The notes under the pieces: model-generated
What the model was told of the DNA's origin: nothing
The model's database searches: none
The model's input: the letters and a program-made list of their open reading frames with translations, nothing else
Translations under genes and position numbers: made by a program
Shown: positions 1 through 9,627 of the stretch, in pieces
Position numbering within the stretch: position 1 is the stretch's first letter
Layout of the letters: every line of letters starts with the position of its first letter
NCBI RefSeq assembly: GCF_000307855.1
Contig: NZ_AJLR01000038.1
Span: forward strand, 42,312-106,311
Direction of reading: 5' to 3'
Source of the DNA: Schinkia azotoformans LMG 9581
GTDB taxonomy: Bacteria; Bacillota; Bacilli; Bacillales; Bacillaceae_J
Length of the DNA stretch: 64,000 nt

Positions 1-7
1 TGCCAAC

Positions 8-610
8 CTACTCTTGAATATATCCTTTTTCTTGCAGAAAATTCAAAACCGCTGCTACAGATTCCCTTAGCGTTTCTTTGTCTGTTTCCACCACTAGTTC
101 AGGATCCGCCGGTGCTTCATAAGGGGCATCGATTCCTGTAAAACCTTTGATTTCACCATTTCTAGCCTTTTTATAAAGCCCCTTTGGATCCCGCTTCTCG
201 CATTCTTCCAGGGAGCATTTTACATAAATTTCGAGAAACTCCCCGTCATCAACCATCTCACGGACCATGTTACGGTCTTCACGATACGGTGAAATAAAGG
301 CCGTCAACGTCATCACACCAGCATCAACAAACAACTTCGACACCTCACCAATGCGGCGAATGTTTTCCGTCCGGTCCTCTGGAGAGAAGCCTAAATTGTT
401 ATTCAAACCATGGCGCACATTGTCACCATCCAAAACGTAGGTCCGAATTCCGCGTTTGTGTAATTCCTTCTCAACAGCTACTGATAACGACGATTTCCCT
501 GCGCCAGAAAACCCAGTAAACCAAAGGATAGCACTTTTATGTCCATTTAAGCGGCGGCGATCACGTTTCGTAATTTGTGCTTTGTGCCAAACAATATTCT
601 TGGATTTCAC
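8..610 (-). CDS. cysC: Adenylyl-sulfate (APS) kinase
   Basis: A 200-residue protein that phosphorylates adenosine 5'-phosphosulfate to PAPS, the second step of sulfate activation in the cytoplasm. A P-loop (GFSGAGKSS) lies at residues 33-41, followed by the family's [10 protein letters not shown] segment (about 61-70), the [11 protein letters not shown] segment and the FISPYREDR segment, so the kinase looks complete at normal length. The GTG start is chosen because AAAGGATG lies about eight bases upstream. It follows sat on the same strand after a 167-base gap that holds repeat elements; in Bacillus the two genes are normally co-transcribed. Identification is very secure. Confidence 0.96.
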   Translation of the reverse strand: MKSKNIVWHKAQITKRDRRRLNGHKSAILWFTGFSGAGKSSLSVAVEKELHKRGIRTYVLDGDNVRHGLNNNLGFSPEDRTENIRRIGEVSKLFVDAGVMTLTAFISPYREDRNMVREMVDDGEFLEIYVKCSLEECEKRDPKGLYKKARNGEIKGFTGIDAPYEAPADPELVVETDKETLRESVAAVLNFLQEKGYIQE

Positions 611-635
611 ACACCGTCATCCTTTCATTTTCATT

Positions 636-770
636 TGGGACGCGCGAAGCAACGGGGACAGGCACCGCCGATAGCACTACTGCCATGCCGACTGCAACAT
701 GGGGACAGGCATCTGACCCCATGGCCCAGCCCACACCCTCGTGGCCCACACACCCTACCTCGCAGCACCC
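636..770. repeat. Dispersed palindromic repeat cluster (sat-cysC gap)
   Basis: Degenerate members of the GGGACA...GACCCC...GGCCCA family, including two GGGGACAGGCA variants, fill the space between sat and cysC. The last bases reach the 3' end of sat. Confidence 0.7.
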
Positions 771-777
771 CCGTCTC

Positions 778-1971
778 TCACTGTTGTTCCGTTTCTCCCT
801 GCATCCCCCGTATCAACACTTCGGCAACTTCTGGACGGGAAAATTCTGCTGGTGGCTTTTCTCCGTTTCGCAGCATTTCTCTGACCCTAGTGCCACTAAG
901 GTGCACATGGTCTTCTTTCCCGTGCGGGCACGTTTTCGTTGTGCCCATGTTGCCACATTTTTTACAGAAAAAACTATGTTCGAATTTTAGAATTTCAATG
1001 CCAATCTCCGCTTTTGTAAATTGATCAAAAATGCGCTGGGCGTCATAGGTTCCATAATAGTCGCCTACCCCAGCATGGTCCCGGCCCACTATGAAATGCG
1101 TGCATCCATAATTTTTCCGAACTAAAGCATGCAAAATTGCTTCCCGTGGACCTGCATAACGCATGGCTGCCGGATAAATGACCATACATGTACGATCTTT
1201 CGGATAATATTTTTCTAAAATAACTTGATAGCTTTCCATCCGGATCTCAGCGGAAATATCATCACTTTTCGTTTCACCTACAAGCGGATTCAGAAGCAAG
1301 CCATCGACGATCTCCAAGGCACTTTTTTGAATATATTCGTGGGCGCGATGTACCGGATTTCTCGTTTGAAAGCCCACGACCGTCTTCCAGCCTAATTCAC
1401 GGAATAGCCGCCTTGTTTCCGCTGGGTCCATATAAAATTTTTCAAAAGGCTCATGGGTTGGTCGATTTAATAAAACGATTGGACCTGCCAAATAAACATC
1501 GCCTTTTTCAAAAATCTTATTCACACCAGGATGAGCATCATCCGTTGTTCCATATACATACGATGCCTCAAGTTCCTTATCGTACAAAAACTTTTCCTTC
1601 AGCTGTAAAACACCGTAAACCACACCGTCGTTTCCTTTTAGAGCAATATTTGCCCCAACGTCAAAACGCATAGCCTCCTTTTCTGAAACCGGCAGTGTAA
1701 TCGGAATACTCCAAACGAGTCCGTTCGCCAGCCTCATTTTTTCCAAAACACTTTCATAATCCCGCTTTCCAAGGAACCCGTTTAACGGGCTGAATCCCCC
1801 AATCGCAATTAATTCAAGATCGGAGATGCTCCAATCCGAAATGGTTAAGGAAGGCATTTTCACAGCCCTCGCCAAAAGCTCCTTCCTATGTTCACCAGTC
1901 ACTACTCTGTTGATCAATTCACCACCATGAGGTGATATCGTCCATTTGTTGGATGTAGACTGAGTAATCAT
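778..1971 (-). CDS. sat: Sulfate adenylyltransferase (ATP sulfurylase)
   Basis: A 397-residue enzyme that makes adenosine 5'-phosphosulfate from ATP and sulfate, feeding CysC. It shows the nucleotide-binding [10 protein letters not shown] motif at residues 202-211, the GRDHAG motif near residue 297, and a cysteine cluster ([16 protein letters not shown]) near residue 335-350 typical of the bacterial monofunctional family. The ATG is preceded by GGAGG at six bases. It is first in a sat-cysC pair; assimilatory genes such as cysH and cysP, its usual partners, are not in the window. I saw no SAM riboswitch or T-box upstream. Confidence 0.97.
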   Translation of the reverse strand: MITQSTSNKWTISPHGGELINRVVTGEHRKELLARAVKMPSLTISDWSISDLELIAIGGFSPLNGFLGKRDYESVLEKMRLANGLVWSIPITLPVSEKEAMRFDVGANIALKGNDGVVYGVLQLKEKFLYDKELEASYVYGTTDDAHPGVNKIFEKGDVYLAGPIVLLNRPTHEPFEKFYMDPAETRRLFRELGWKTVVGFQTRNPVHRAHEYIQKSALEIVDGLLLNPLVGETKSDDISAEIRMESYQVILEKYYPKDRTCMVIYPAAMRYAGPREAILHALVRKNYGCTHFIVGRDHAGVGDYYGTYDAQRIFDQFTKAEIGIEILKFEHSFFCKKCGNMGTTKTCPHGKEDHVHLSGTRVREMLRNGEKPPAEFSRPEVAEVLIRGMQGETEQQ

Positions 1972-2116
1972 CTTAAACCTCCAGCTCTGATTTTTTCGCC
2001 TTTAAAACCCATAAATAACAAATTCAACACCAAAGATACTAATAACCTATGAAAGGTAGGCCAAAAGGGAAGTTGTCAACCGATAAAAATCCTGGGAGTC
2101 AGCTAAAAAAATTTTA

Positions 2117-2158
2117 TGGGACAGAGTTTGGGACAGAGTTCCCGACCCCGCGACCCAG
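2117..2158 (+). repeat. Dispersed palindromic repeat
   Basis: A copy of the family in plus orientation (GGGACAGAGTTCCCGACCCC then CGACCCA), preceded by a partial duplicate of its left arm. Confidence 0.8.
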
Positions 2159-2165
2159 AAAATGA

Positions 2166-2207
2166 TAAAGGGTCAAGTTCACCAAAGAACTTGACCCTTT
2201 TGTTTTT
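2166..2207. terminator. Bidirectional rho-independent terminator
   Basis: A 13-bp stem (AAGGGTCAAGTTC paired with GAACTTGACCCTT) closes a short loop and is followed by T-rich sequence on the plus strand and TTTAT on the minus strand. It lies just past the end of the S-layer gene, between two copies of the dispersed repeat. Confidence 0.75.
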
Positions 2208-2208
2208 G

Positions 2209-2246
2209 AGACGGAGTTGAGACGGAGTTCCCGACCCTGTGTCCCA
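2209..2246 (+). repeat. Dispersed palindromic repeat
   Basis: GACGGAGTTCCCGACCCTGT then GTCCCA, with a partly duplicated left arm. It abuts the stop codon of the S-layer gene. Confidence 0.8.
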
Positions 2247-2250
2247 CATT

Positions 2251-5238
2251 TTACGGTTTTGACCTGCTGCTTTTTTCTTCATTAATACGGACGTTGATGT
2301 TATTGATGATATTGTCGTTATCATCAGAGATCGCTGCTTTTTGTTTGACGTATTCGCCAACTAGGTCTCGAGCACGGTTTCCGTTTAATTTTACAACTAA
2401 AGAAATTTTGTCATTGTTTTCGACAACAGCTGACTCTACTTCATAATCTTTGCCGTCGCCAATTACAAATGACAGCCTTGTTAATGTGTTTTTATCGATA
2501 TCGTCGGTAAATTCGAGACTGACGATTGCTCTTGATGAGTCGTTTGTCACCGGTTGAACATAAACGAGCTCTGTTCCACGATACGTATCAATTTTTGGTG
2601 CAATGCCGTCTTGAACTCGAAGGTTATTGATCTTGATCGTTTGACCGTAGCGCGTTTTCGTTTTAACGTTGCTGTCCGTTACCACATACACGTATTTTTT
2701 GTCATATCTTCCGTCAGCATCTAATTTATCATCAAGTTTAATGGTAATCACGGATTTTCCGCCAACCGTATTCATTGACATCTTGGAATCCAATTTCTCG
2801 TTCGAGTCGAACTTGCCATCACTATCTCGATCCCAGAAAACGATAAAGTCGTCATCATCAAAATTGGTTAGTTCTTCATCAAATGTTAGCTTAATTATTT
2901 TGTCATCGATAGCTTTTGCGGTCACCTGATTCGTGCTGAATTCCCCCTGAACACTAAGCTTAATTTTGTTAACGATGCTTTGAGTGCGATTGTCATCCTC
3001 ATCAGCAAGACGGCCTACAACGAGCTCAACATCATCCAAATCATCATCGTCAACGGCCTCCACTAGGTCCCAGAAAAAGTCATCCCAAACTCCTGCAAGC
3101 TTGCCAGTTTTTTCAATCAAAATTTCTGCTTTTTTTCCATTATCAAAGGCCTTAAATGTTACGTTAAAACCATCTATCCTATGCAAATCATCTAATAAAG
3201 CTATTGTTTTGTTTACTTTTAGCTCATAAAGATCCAATTGATTAATAGAATAGCTGCCGGATGTGGACATTTTCTTTCCGTAATCTATGATTATTCGCAC
3301 AGATTCTTCATCATCATTCGTAATCATTTTTGCGGTAAAATCGCCTGGCGGCTTTTCGCTGCTTGTTGTAAAGCTGTACTCAAACTCATCGGACACGTTG
3401 CCAACTAAGTCTTTTATTTTATCAGCCTGAAGTGTGAACTGTTGCTTCGGAAGTTCCCCGTAATATCGATCAATTGTAAATGTTGCGATTTTATCATTTG
3501 TCGAACTGTTTTCAAATCTGATATCTTTTATTTTGATTGTTGTACCCTTGCCGTCCTTAAGCTTGTAGTTGTCAATATCGTCGGCAATATCCTTTTTCAC
3601 AGATTCAGAGAATGTCACCTTCATTTTGATATTTTTACTGTCAGCGACGGTGCTGTCAACAAACTCCACACTTTCAATAGTTGGAGGCGTTTTGTCTTCG
3701 GCAACTTGGATGGCCTTTGTTGCTTTCGTATTTTGATTGCCCCACAGGTCTTCAACTGCTCCATTTTCTAAAATAATATCGGTTGATTTAGTAATCATGT
3801 GATTAGAATCGAACGTCAGTACAAGCTCATTCCCATTTTGGACAACTGCCTTGCTTGGGTAATGTGCACTCGATGTGTGATACAAGTAGCCGCGGTAACG
3901 CAATTTTATATATCTATCAAAAACAAGAGTGGCCTGATTCGGCTGTACGTTTTTGACCTCAATAAGCTGCGGAGCCGTCTTTTCATACTTCATTGTAAAA
4001 TCAAAGCTTGAAGTTCTTAGCTCGTTGCCTGCATAATCATGGAGCCAGTCTGTATCCAAAAACTCAAGTTCAAACTCACCTTCACGAAGATTGGATTCGA
4101 GCTCAATATGAAGGGCCTGTCCAAATTCCTCGACCGTCGCCTTTTCAATAGAGTATCTGTAATCATTGAGTTCAAGCGTTTTTTCGATATCTTTTTTGGT
4201 AAGGGTCTTGCCATTTTCAACCCCAAAATCTAACGGCTCGGAAAAATAAATCACATAAGAGTTTTTGCCAGTAGGCTTAATGCTTGTGACGGTCGGCTTT
4301 TCTCTGTCACTAAAGTTGAGGCGGAAGTTCTCCACTTCTCCAGTGATGGCAGAGTCAACAACAAGCTTTGCACTTCCGTCCTTTAGAGCTTTTTCAAGCG
4401 TTAGTGTAATTTCTTTTTGGTTCAGCTGAATGTTAGCAACTTTAATCTTGTTGCCGTTGCTATCTTCTATTTTATAAAGTTCCTGATTTGTAACCTGCTG
4501 TGTATTATAGCCTGCGTGGTTTGCTGTGATTTTGACTTGCTTTAAGTTAATGGCTTTTGCTTCTTCAAACTTTAGCGGCGTTGTTTTTTCCACCTCGTCT
4601 GTTCTGCTCGGACTGGTCATCGCACGCTTCATAAAAATGGCAAACTGGGCGCGTGTTACCCCACTTTTCGGAGCGTATGAACCATCTGTATTACCTTGAA
4701 CAATTTCGTTTTGGTACAAGGTTTTTACATTGGAAAGATGTTCAGTTGCAATTTTGTCAATGTCCGTGAACGGTACACTCGTGCTATTTTTTTCCTTAAA
4801 TTGAAAAGCATTCACTAGCCAGCTCGCCATAACCTCACGTGTAAGCGGGGCTGATGGGTAAAAATAGGATGTATCATCATCGTTAATTCCCTCATTTATA
4901 AAGGCAGCAAGGTCAGCAGCACTCCAGCTTGATTGGTTAATATCTTTATATTTTTCTAGAATACTAGTGCTGTTGGTCGGCTTATCGAGCTTAAGGGCAC
5001 GAACAAACATCGCCGCAGCCTCTTCGCGACTAAGCGATTTGTTCGGTTGATAAGTCCCATCCGAATACCCAGTTATAATCCCCTCCTGCACAAGCCATTG
5101 AACATCATTATAATAATAAGCATTCGTGCTAACGTCTTTAAATTGAACGGTTTCAGCCTGAGTGATTGTGGGCACACTTGCGCTCGCAACGACAGCAACC
5201 GCAATCGTACTAGGTAATAGTTTACGAGATTTCTTCAT
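2251..5238 (-). CDS. SLH-domain S-layer protein, 995 aa
   Basis: A large secreted surface protein. An Ala-type signal peptide (residues 1-28, ending ITQA) precedes three SLH domains (about 30-210; motifs such as GYSDGTYQPNKSLSREEAA), which in this family bind pyruvylated secondary cell-wall polymer. The rest is a series of Ig-like/SbsA-type domains rich in Asp, Lys and aromatic residues, ending in a basic EEKSSRSKP tail. GGAGG sits eight bases before the ATG. It lies divergently from secA2 and slaP across a 525-base gap, the arrangement expected for a SecA2 client in the Bacillus anthracis system. It is a good candidate for a main S-layer subunit, though two further long SLH proteins occur in the window. 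Confidence 0.9.
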   Translation of the reverse strand: MKKSRKLLPSTIAVAVVASASVPTITQAETVQFKDVSTNAYYYNDVQWLVQEGIITGYSDGTYQPNKSLSREEAAAMFVRALKLDKPTNSTSILEKYKDINQSSWSAADLAAFINEGINDDDTSYFYPSAPLTREVMASWLVNAFQFKEKNSTSVPFTDIDKIATEHLSNVKTLYQNEIVQGNTDGSYAPKSGVTRAQFAIFMKRAMTSPSRTDEVEKTTPLKFEEAKAINLKQVKITANHAGYNTQQVTNQELYKIEDSNGNKIKVANIQLNQKEITLTLEKALKDGSAKLVVDSAITGEVENFRLNFSDREKPTVTSIKPTGKNSYVIYFSEPLDFGVENGKTLTKKDIEKTLELNDYRYSIEKATVEEFGQALHIELESNLREGEFELEFLDTDWLHDYAGNELRTSSFDFTMKYEKTAPQLIEVKNVQPNQATLVFDRYIKLRYRGYLYHTSSAHYPSKAVVQNGNELVLTFDSNHMITKSTDIILENGAVEDLWGNQNTKATKAIQVAEDKTPPTIESVEFVDSTVADSKNIKMKVTFSESVKKDIADDIDNYKLKDGKGTTIKIKDIRFENSSTNDKIATFTIDRYYGELPKQQFTLQADKIKDLVGNVSDEFEYSFTTSSEKPPGDFTAKMITNDDEESVRIIIDYGKKMSTSGSYSINQLDLYELKVNKTIALLDDLHRIDGFNVTFKAFDNGKKAEILIEKTGKLAGVWDDFFWDLVEAVDDDDLDDVELVVGRLADEDDNRTQSIVNKIKLSVQGEFSTNQVTAKAIDDKIIKLTFDEELTNFDDDDFIVFWDRDSDGKFDSNEKLDSKMSMNTVGGKSVITIKLDDKLDADGRYDKKYVYVVTDSNVKTKTRYGQTIKINNLRVQDGIAPKIDTYRGTELVYVQPVTNDSSRAIVSLEFTDDIDKNTLTRLSFVIGDGKDYEVESAVVENNDKISLVVKLNGNRARDLVGEYVKQKAAISDDNDNIINNINVRINEEKSSRSKP

Positions 5239-5495
5239 ATGTAAACCTCCATAATAATTATTTTTGGTTAGTCTGGATGTGGTTGATTCTAGATGTATTA
5301 TTGTTGGATAATTTGCATTTTAGGTGGAAGCCCTGTTTAAATTCGATTATTTTTTCATTATTATTGTCGTTAAATGCTAGGAATAAGTTTCAAGAAAATG
5401 TAGGGTTTTCCAACTTTAGCTTACAATACTTGCATATTATGGCGCAAGGATTACATGGAATGTTGGAGGCTTATTGTGGTGTTGGGGAACATATG

Positions 5496-5569
5496 TGGGA
5501 CAGAGTTCCCGACCCTGTGGCCCTGTCAGTTCCCGACCCAACGGCCGGTGCGATAGGGGGACAGGCACC
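5496..5569 (+). repeat. Dispersed palindromic repeat cluster
   Basis: Two adjoining copies of the repeat plus a GGGGACAGGCACC variant lie in the S-layer/secA2 intergenic region. The remaining part of this 525-base gap (5239-5495 and 5570-5763) is AT-rich and presumably holds the divergent promoters. A TATACTAT near 5618 is a possible -10, but I could not place a promoter firmly. Confidence 0.75.
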
Positions 5570-5763
5570 ATGAATCGACATTAAATGGTACAAAGATGTT
5601 TTTCTTGTTGTTCTTTGTTATACTATAGGGTAGGATTTTTACTGTAAAATTTACAAAATGAAAATCCGCAAAGTTTTTACATAACCAATTTATTCATAAA
5701 TTCAGGCAGTTTTTGTCATAATGAATACATACGACGCTTTTAATTGTAAAAGGAGAGAACGGC

Positions 5764-8178
5764 ATGCTGAATGCAATCAAAAAAATCATCGGTGATGATC
5801 AACAACGTAAGTTAAAAAGGTATTATAAGATTGTTGATGAAATCAACAGTTTAGAGCCCGAGATTGAGAAGCTTTCTGATGAGGAGCTTAAGGGGAAAAC
5901 TGCACAATTTAAGGAAGAGCTTGCGAATGGGAAGACGGTTTTTGACATTCAAGCTGAGGCGTTTGCAGTGGTCCGGGAAGCGGCAAAGCGTGTTCTTGGG
6001 ATGCGCCATTTTGATGTTCAGTTGATTGGCGGGCTTGTTCTTACTGGCGGCAACATTGCCGAGATGGCTACTGGTGAAGGGAAAACATTGGTTGGTTCGC
6101 TACCTGCCTACCTGCGTGCTCTTGAAGGAAAAGGTGTACATATTATTACGGTTAATGATTACTTAGCGAAACGTGACCGTGATCTAATCGGAAAAATTCA
6201 TGAGTTCCTTGGGCTCACAGTTGGCCTGAATGTTCCAATGATGGAGCCAGAGCAAAAGAAAGCGGCTTACGAAGCGGATATTACCTACGGTATTGGGACT
6301 GAATTTGGATTTGACTTTTTGCGTGACAATATGGTGCAGGATGTAAGCCAGCGCGTTCAACGTCCGTATCATTATGCGATTATTGACGAAATTGACAGCG
6401 TTCTTATTGACGAAGCAAAAACGCCGCTGATTATCGCCGGAAAAATGGAGGCTGCGGCCAATCTTCATCAAATTTGTGCACGTCTAGCAAAGCGGTTTGA
6501 ACGTGATGTTGATTACACTTTTGATGATGAAACAAAAGCAACAAGCCTGACTGAGGAAGGTATTAATAAGGTTGAACGTGCTTTTGGTGTTGATAATCTA
6601 TATGATTTGGAACATCAAACATTATATCACTATGCCATCCAAGCACTCAGGGCACATGTTATGTTCAAACGTGACGTTGATTATATTGTTCAAGACGGTA
6701 AGGTTATGCTTGTTGATATGTTCACAGGCCGGATCATGGAAGGTCGTACCCTTAGCGATGGCTTACATCAGGCGATTGAGGCAAAAGAAGGTCTTGAAAT
6801 CACGGAGGAAAATAAATCTCAAGCCTCTGTTACAATTCAAAACTATTTTCGGATGTACCCAATCCTTTCGGGAATGACAGGTACGGCGAAAACGGAGGAA
6901 AAAGAATTCAGCAACACGTACAATATGGAAGTTGTTCCTATTCCAACGAATAAACCTATTCAACGTGTTGACATGTTAGAGCGTGTATACGCAACTAAGC
7001 ATGACAAATATGTAGCGATGGCAAATGAAATTAAAGAGCGTCATGAAAAAGGACAGCCGATCCTGGTTGGGACAACATCCATTATCCAATCAGAAAAAAT
7101 TGGAGAATACCTAAAAAAAGAAAACTTGCCTTGTGAGATTCTAAATGCAAAAACAGTTGAGCAAGAGGTGAGTATTATTTCCCTAGCCGGTCAAAAAGGC
7201 CACATTACGATTGCCACAAATATGGCCGGTCGTGGTACTGATATCCTGTTGGGTGAAGGCGTTGCAGAACTTGGAGGCTTACACATTCTTGGTACGGAAA
7301 AACATGAAAGCCGCCGCATTGATAACCAGCTGCGCGGTCGTGCTGGACGTCAAGGTGACCCAGGGTCTTCGCAATTTTTCATCTCGATTGAGGATGAATT
7401 ATTCCGTCGCTTTTCTCATGAGGAAATTGAAAAATTACAGCAAAAGCTGCAAACGGACGAAACAGGGCTTATTTTAAATAAAAATATTCATGAATTAGTT
7501 GAACGCACCCAACGTATTTGTGAAGGTAGTAACTACGCCATACGTGAATACAACTTAAAACTGGATGACATCGTCAACGACCAACGTAAGGCTATCTACA
7601 ACCTGCGTGACAATGCTCTTATTAATGAAGATGTTCTATCACTTATTTTGGAAATGATCCCACGATACAGCCACTACCTTGTTGACAAATATTGTTCGAA
7701 AGAGCTTGAACCTGAAGAATGGCCATTAGATCGACTTGTTAATGAATTAAATCAACTGATTGTTGGGCAAAAAATTCAGCTTCCAGTAGAAGTCAATGAA
7801 GTAGATGAGGTTCATGGTGCAGTCGCTCAAGCGATTGAACCGTATTTAGAAAATCTTGAAAAATTGAAGGACAATACGAATCTTCAACAGGTTTTAAGAC
7901 GTGTCCTTGTAGCGGTCATCGATAAACATTGGGTTAATCATTTAGAGAGCATGACACGGATTAAAGAAGGCATTGGGTTGCGCCATTACCAGCAAGAAGA
8001 CCCACTTCGCCTTTACCAAAATGAAGGTCTTGAAGTTTTCCACCACACATTCTCTTTAATCGACCATGATTCAAGTGTCCAGCTGGCTCGCATCGCAGCC
8101 CCATTACTTGAACAGCTTGCAGAAGAGGAAGCAGCTGAGCAGGATGGAAAAGGCGAGGAAGAGCTAGATGCTGAGTAG
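5764..8178 (+). CDS. secA2: Accessory Sec translocase ATPase SecA2
   Basis: An 804-residue SecA-family motor that drives export of selected proteins through SecYEG. It has Walker A MATGEGKT (residues 101-108), the Walker B/DEAD motif DEIDSVLIDE (208-217), and the second RecA-like core (TNMAGRGTDILL, QLRGRAGRQGDPGSSQFF). It is shorter than housekeeping SecA and ends in an acidic tail with no CxCGSGxxxxxCC zinc finger, the usual hallmark of SecA2. AGGAGAG precedes the ATG. A slaP-like gene follows directly and an S-layer gene lies divergently upstream, as in the B. anthracis SecA2/SlaP S-layer export locus. Assignment to SecA2 rests on tail, length and context. Confidence 0.88.
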   Translation: MLNAIKKIIGDDQQRKLKRYYKIVDEINSLEPEIEKLSDEELKGKTAQFKEELANGKTVFDIQAEAFAVVREAAKRVLGMRHFDVQLIGGLVLTGGNIAEMATGEGKTLVGSLPAYLRALEGKGVHIITVNDYLAKRDRDLIGKIHEFLGLTVGLNVPMMEPEQKKAAYEADITYGIGTEFGFDFLRDNMVQDVSQRVQRPYHYAIIDEIDSVLIDEAKTPLIIAGKMEAAANLHQICARLAKRFERDVDYTFDDETKATSLTEEGINKVERAFGVDNLYDLEHQTLYHYAIQALRAHVMFKRDVDYIVQDGKVMLVDMFTGRIMEGRTLSDGLHQAIEAKEGLEITEENKSQASVTIQNYFRMYPILSGMTGTAKTEEKEFSNTYNMEVVPIPTNKPIQRVDMLERVYATKHDKYVAMANEIKERHEKGQPILVGTTSIIQSEKIGEYLKKENLPCEILNAKTVEQEVSIISLAGQKGHITIATNMAGRGTDILLGEGVAELGGLHILGTEKHESRRIDNQLRGRAGRQGDPGSSQFFISIEDELFRRFSHEEIEKLQQKLQTDETGLILNKNIHELVERTQRICEGSNYAIREYNLKLDDIVNDQRKAIYNLRDNALINEDVLSLILEMIPRYSHYLVDKYCSKELEPEEWPLDRLVNELNQLIVGQKIQLPVEVNEVDEVHGAVAQAIEPYLENLEKLKDNTNLQQVLRRVLVAVIDKHWVNHLESMTRIKEGIGLRHYQQEDPLRLYQNEGLEVFHHTFSLIDHDSSVQLARIAAPLLEQLAEEEAAEQDGKGEEELDAE

Positions 8179-8234
8179 GGTTGAATTTATGGTAACAAAA
8201 AGTTATTAGCTTGCTCGAAAATTGGTTTAGAGTG

Positions 8235-8345
8235 GGTGCGGGGTTTCGGGAACGTTCAACTGGCGATCGTAACCGAGTGGCTGGCTTGCACTGGGTTTTG
8301 GGAACGTTCGTGTGGTGAACGAGTGGCAAACTTTTGTTTTCGGAA
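8235..8345 (+). repeat. Short imperfect tandem duplication, secA2-slaP gap
   Basis: Two related segments of about 40-50 bases, each containing GGGTTTYGGGAACGTTC followed by AACCGAGTGGC or GAACGAGTGGC, lie in tandem between secA2 and slaP. It is not part of the GGGACA repeat family. Confidence 0.5.
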
Positions 8346-8453
8346 CGACGAATGCCCTTTTTGCACGATGTAGGAATGTTAGAGGCTTCGGGAAAAAACA
8401 GATGGGATAGCCACTTTTAAATTAGAAAAAACTGAAACGGGAGGATTTTTACC

Positions 8454-9380
8454 ATGTTATCGTTTTTTAAAAGAAAAAAAACAAATGATGAGGATATAAA
8501 AAGTACGGGTAGCGAGAATGCTGTGTCAGCGAAAGATTTATTGAATTTGGAAGGCGTGGAGTCAGAGGGCGACCCGGAGGAAGAGGTTTATACGGAGCTT
8601 TCGATTCACCCGGACTGGAATATTCCGCAGGAGCAGGAGTATGTTTTTCGCTTTTTGAATAATGAGTTAAGTCCGCTAAAAGCTGATGAGATTTCCTTGA
8701 GTGGGATTGAGATTGTGAAGAATGAACGGCAAGTGGTTTGTTCGGCGTTCGTTCGCAGCAGTATTAATCAAACGATTGAGATTGGGACGACAACCCTGTT
8801 GTTGATTGGAGAGAATGAGGTTTACGGGCGCAAGGAGTTTGATTTGACGAAGGTGGGGCATATTCCGCCGCGCAGCAGCCGTCCATTTCAGTTTGTGTTT
8901 GAGCAGAAGGATCTTTATAAGCCGATTTCAGCCATTGAAACGGAGATTTGGGGGCTGGCTTTCCAGTTGCAGAGTGAGAACCAGGATCATACATTAGATC
9001 TTGCGGAGAGTTGGGAAAAGACGTTGGCCGATGAGGACAAAGAGAAGCTGAGAAATATGCTTGGGTCCATCACTCCGCCAAAGCCAGGCGAAATTCAGTT
9101 GGTCGGCATCCAGTCGAAATTTATGGATAATGGAAAATTGCAGGTTTCGATTTTGATTCAGAATGGCTCGCAGCAAAATATTAAGTTACAGCAACTGCCG
9201 TTGGTGGTTGAGGATGCAAGCGGTGAAGTAGTGGCGCAGGGCGGGTTTGTATTGGAGGACCTTGAGATTAAGGCGAACACAAGCAAGCCGTGGAATTTCG
9301 TCTTCCCTACTTCGCTATTGACGAAGGATCCAAGTGAGATTGATTTATCGCAGTGGAGAGCTTATCCGCCACAGGAGTAG
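8454..9380 (+). CDS. slaP: Accessory Sec system S-layer assembly protein (SlaP-like)
   Basis: A 308-residue, highly acidic, soluble protein without a signal peptide. After a charged N-terminus it contains two related beta-rich SLAP-type domains. The first covers about residues 45-165 (PEEEVYTELSIHPDW to IWGLAFQL) and the second about 200-308 (PPKPGEIQLVGIQSKFMDNG to IDLSQWRAYPP). In B. anthracis the protein encoded beside secA2 helps SecA2 export S-layer proteins. GGGAGG precedes the ATG, and it follows secA2 by 275 bases. Codon use is more GC-rich than in neighbours. The identification combines family resemblance and gene order. Confidence 0.82.
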   Translation: MLSFFKRKKTNDEDIKSTGSENAVSAKDLLNLEGVESEGDPEEEVYTELSIHPDWNIPQEQEYVFRFLNNELSPLKADEISLSGIEIVKNERQVVCSAFVRSSINQTIEIGTTTLLLIGENEVYGRKEFDLTKVGHIPPRSSRPFQFVFEQKDLYKPISAIETEIWGLAFQLQSENQDHTLDLAESWEKTLADEDKEKLRNMLGSITPPKPGEIQLVGIQSKFMDNGKLQVSILIQNGSQQNIKLQQLPLVVEDASGEVVAQGGFVLEDLEIKANTSKPWNFVFPTSLLTKDPSEIDLSQWRAYPPQE

Positions 9381-9426
9381 GGTGTGGAATGGCACCAACT
9401 GGTGGGTGGGGGCTCGTCCCACTATA

Positions 9427-9582
9427 GTTCGGACTCGATAGCCTTGGTTTTCATCAATGCTGTCTGAAGGCGGCCCGGGTTCGGACTCTATGGCCTTTAT
9501 TTTCACGAACACTGTCCGAAGGCGGCACAAGTTCGGACTGTACGGCCTTGGATTTCATCAATCCAGTACGAAGTTGACTCTG
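9427..9582 (+). repeat. Three tandem 52-bp repeats
   Basis: Three consecutive 52-base units start at 9427, 9479 and 9531. Each begins GTTCGGACT and contains a GCCTT...TTTCA..AA segment and a GTCCGAAGGCGGC-like end, with the third unit most diverged. They lie in the slaP-DUF4127 gap, 45 bases before the next start codon. Confidence 0.85.
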
Positions 9583-9627
9583 GTTTACATTACTACAAAA
9601 AGTAAAGAAGGATATAAGGATGATTTA

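Noticed and set aside
575..1024. Plus-strand open frames over the sat-cysC gap
   Set aside because: They are composed of repeat DNA and the antisense of sat, with no ribosome binding site.
5764..8178. Housekeeping SecA1
   Set aside because: The C-terminal zinc finger is absent and the gene lies beside slaP, which favours SecA2.
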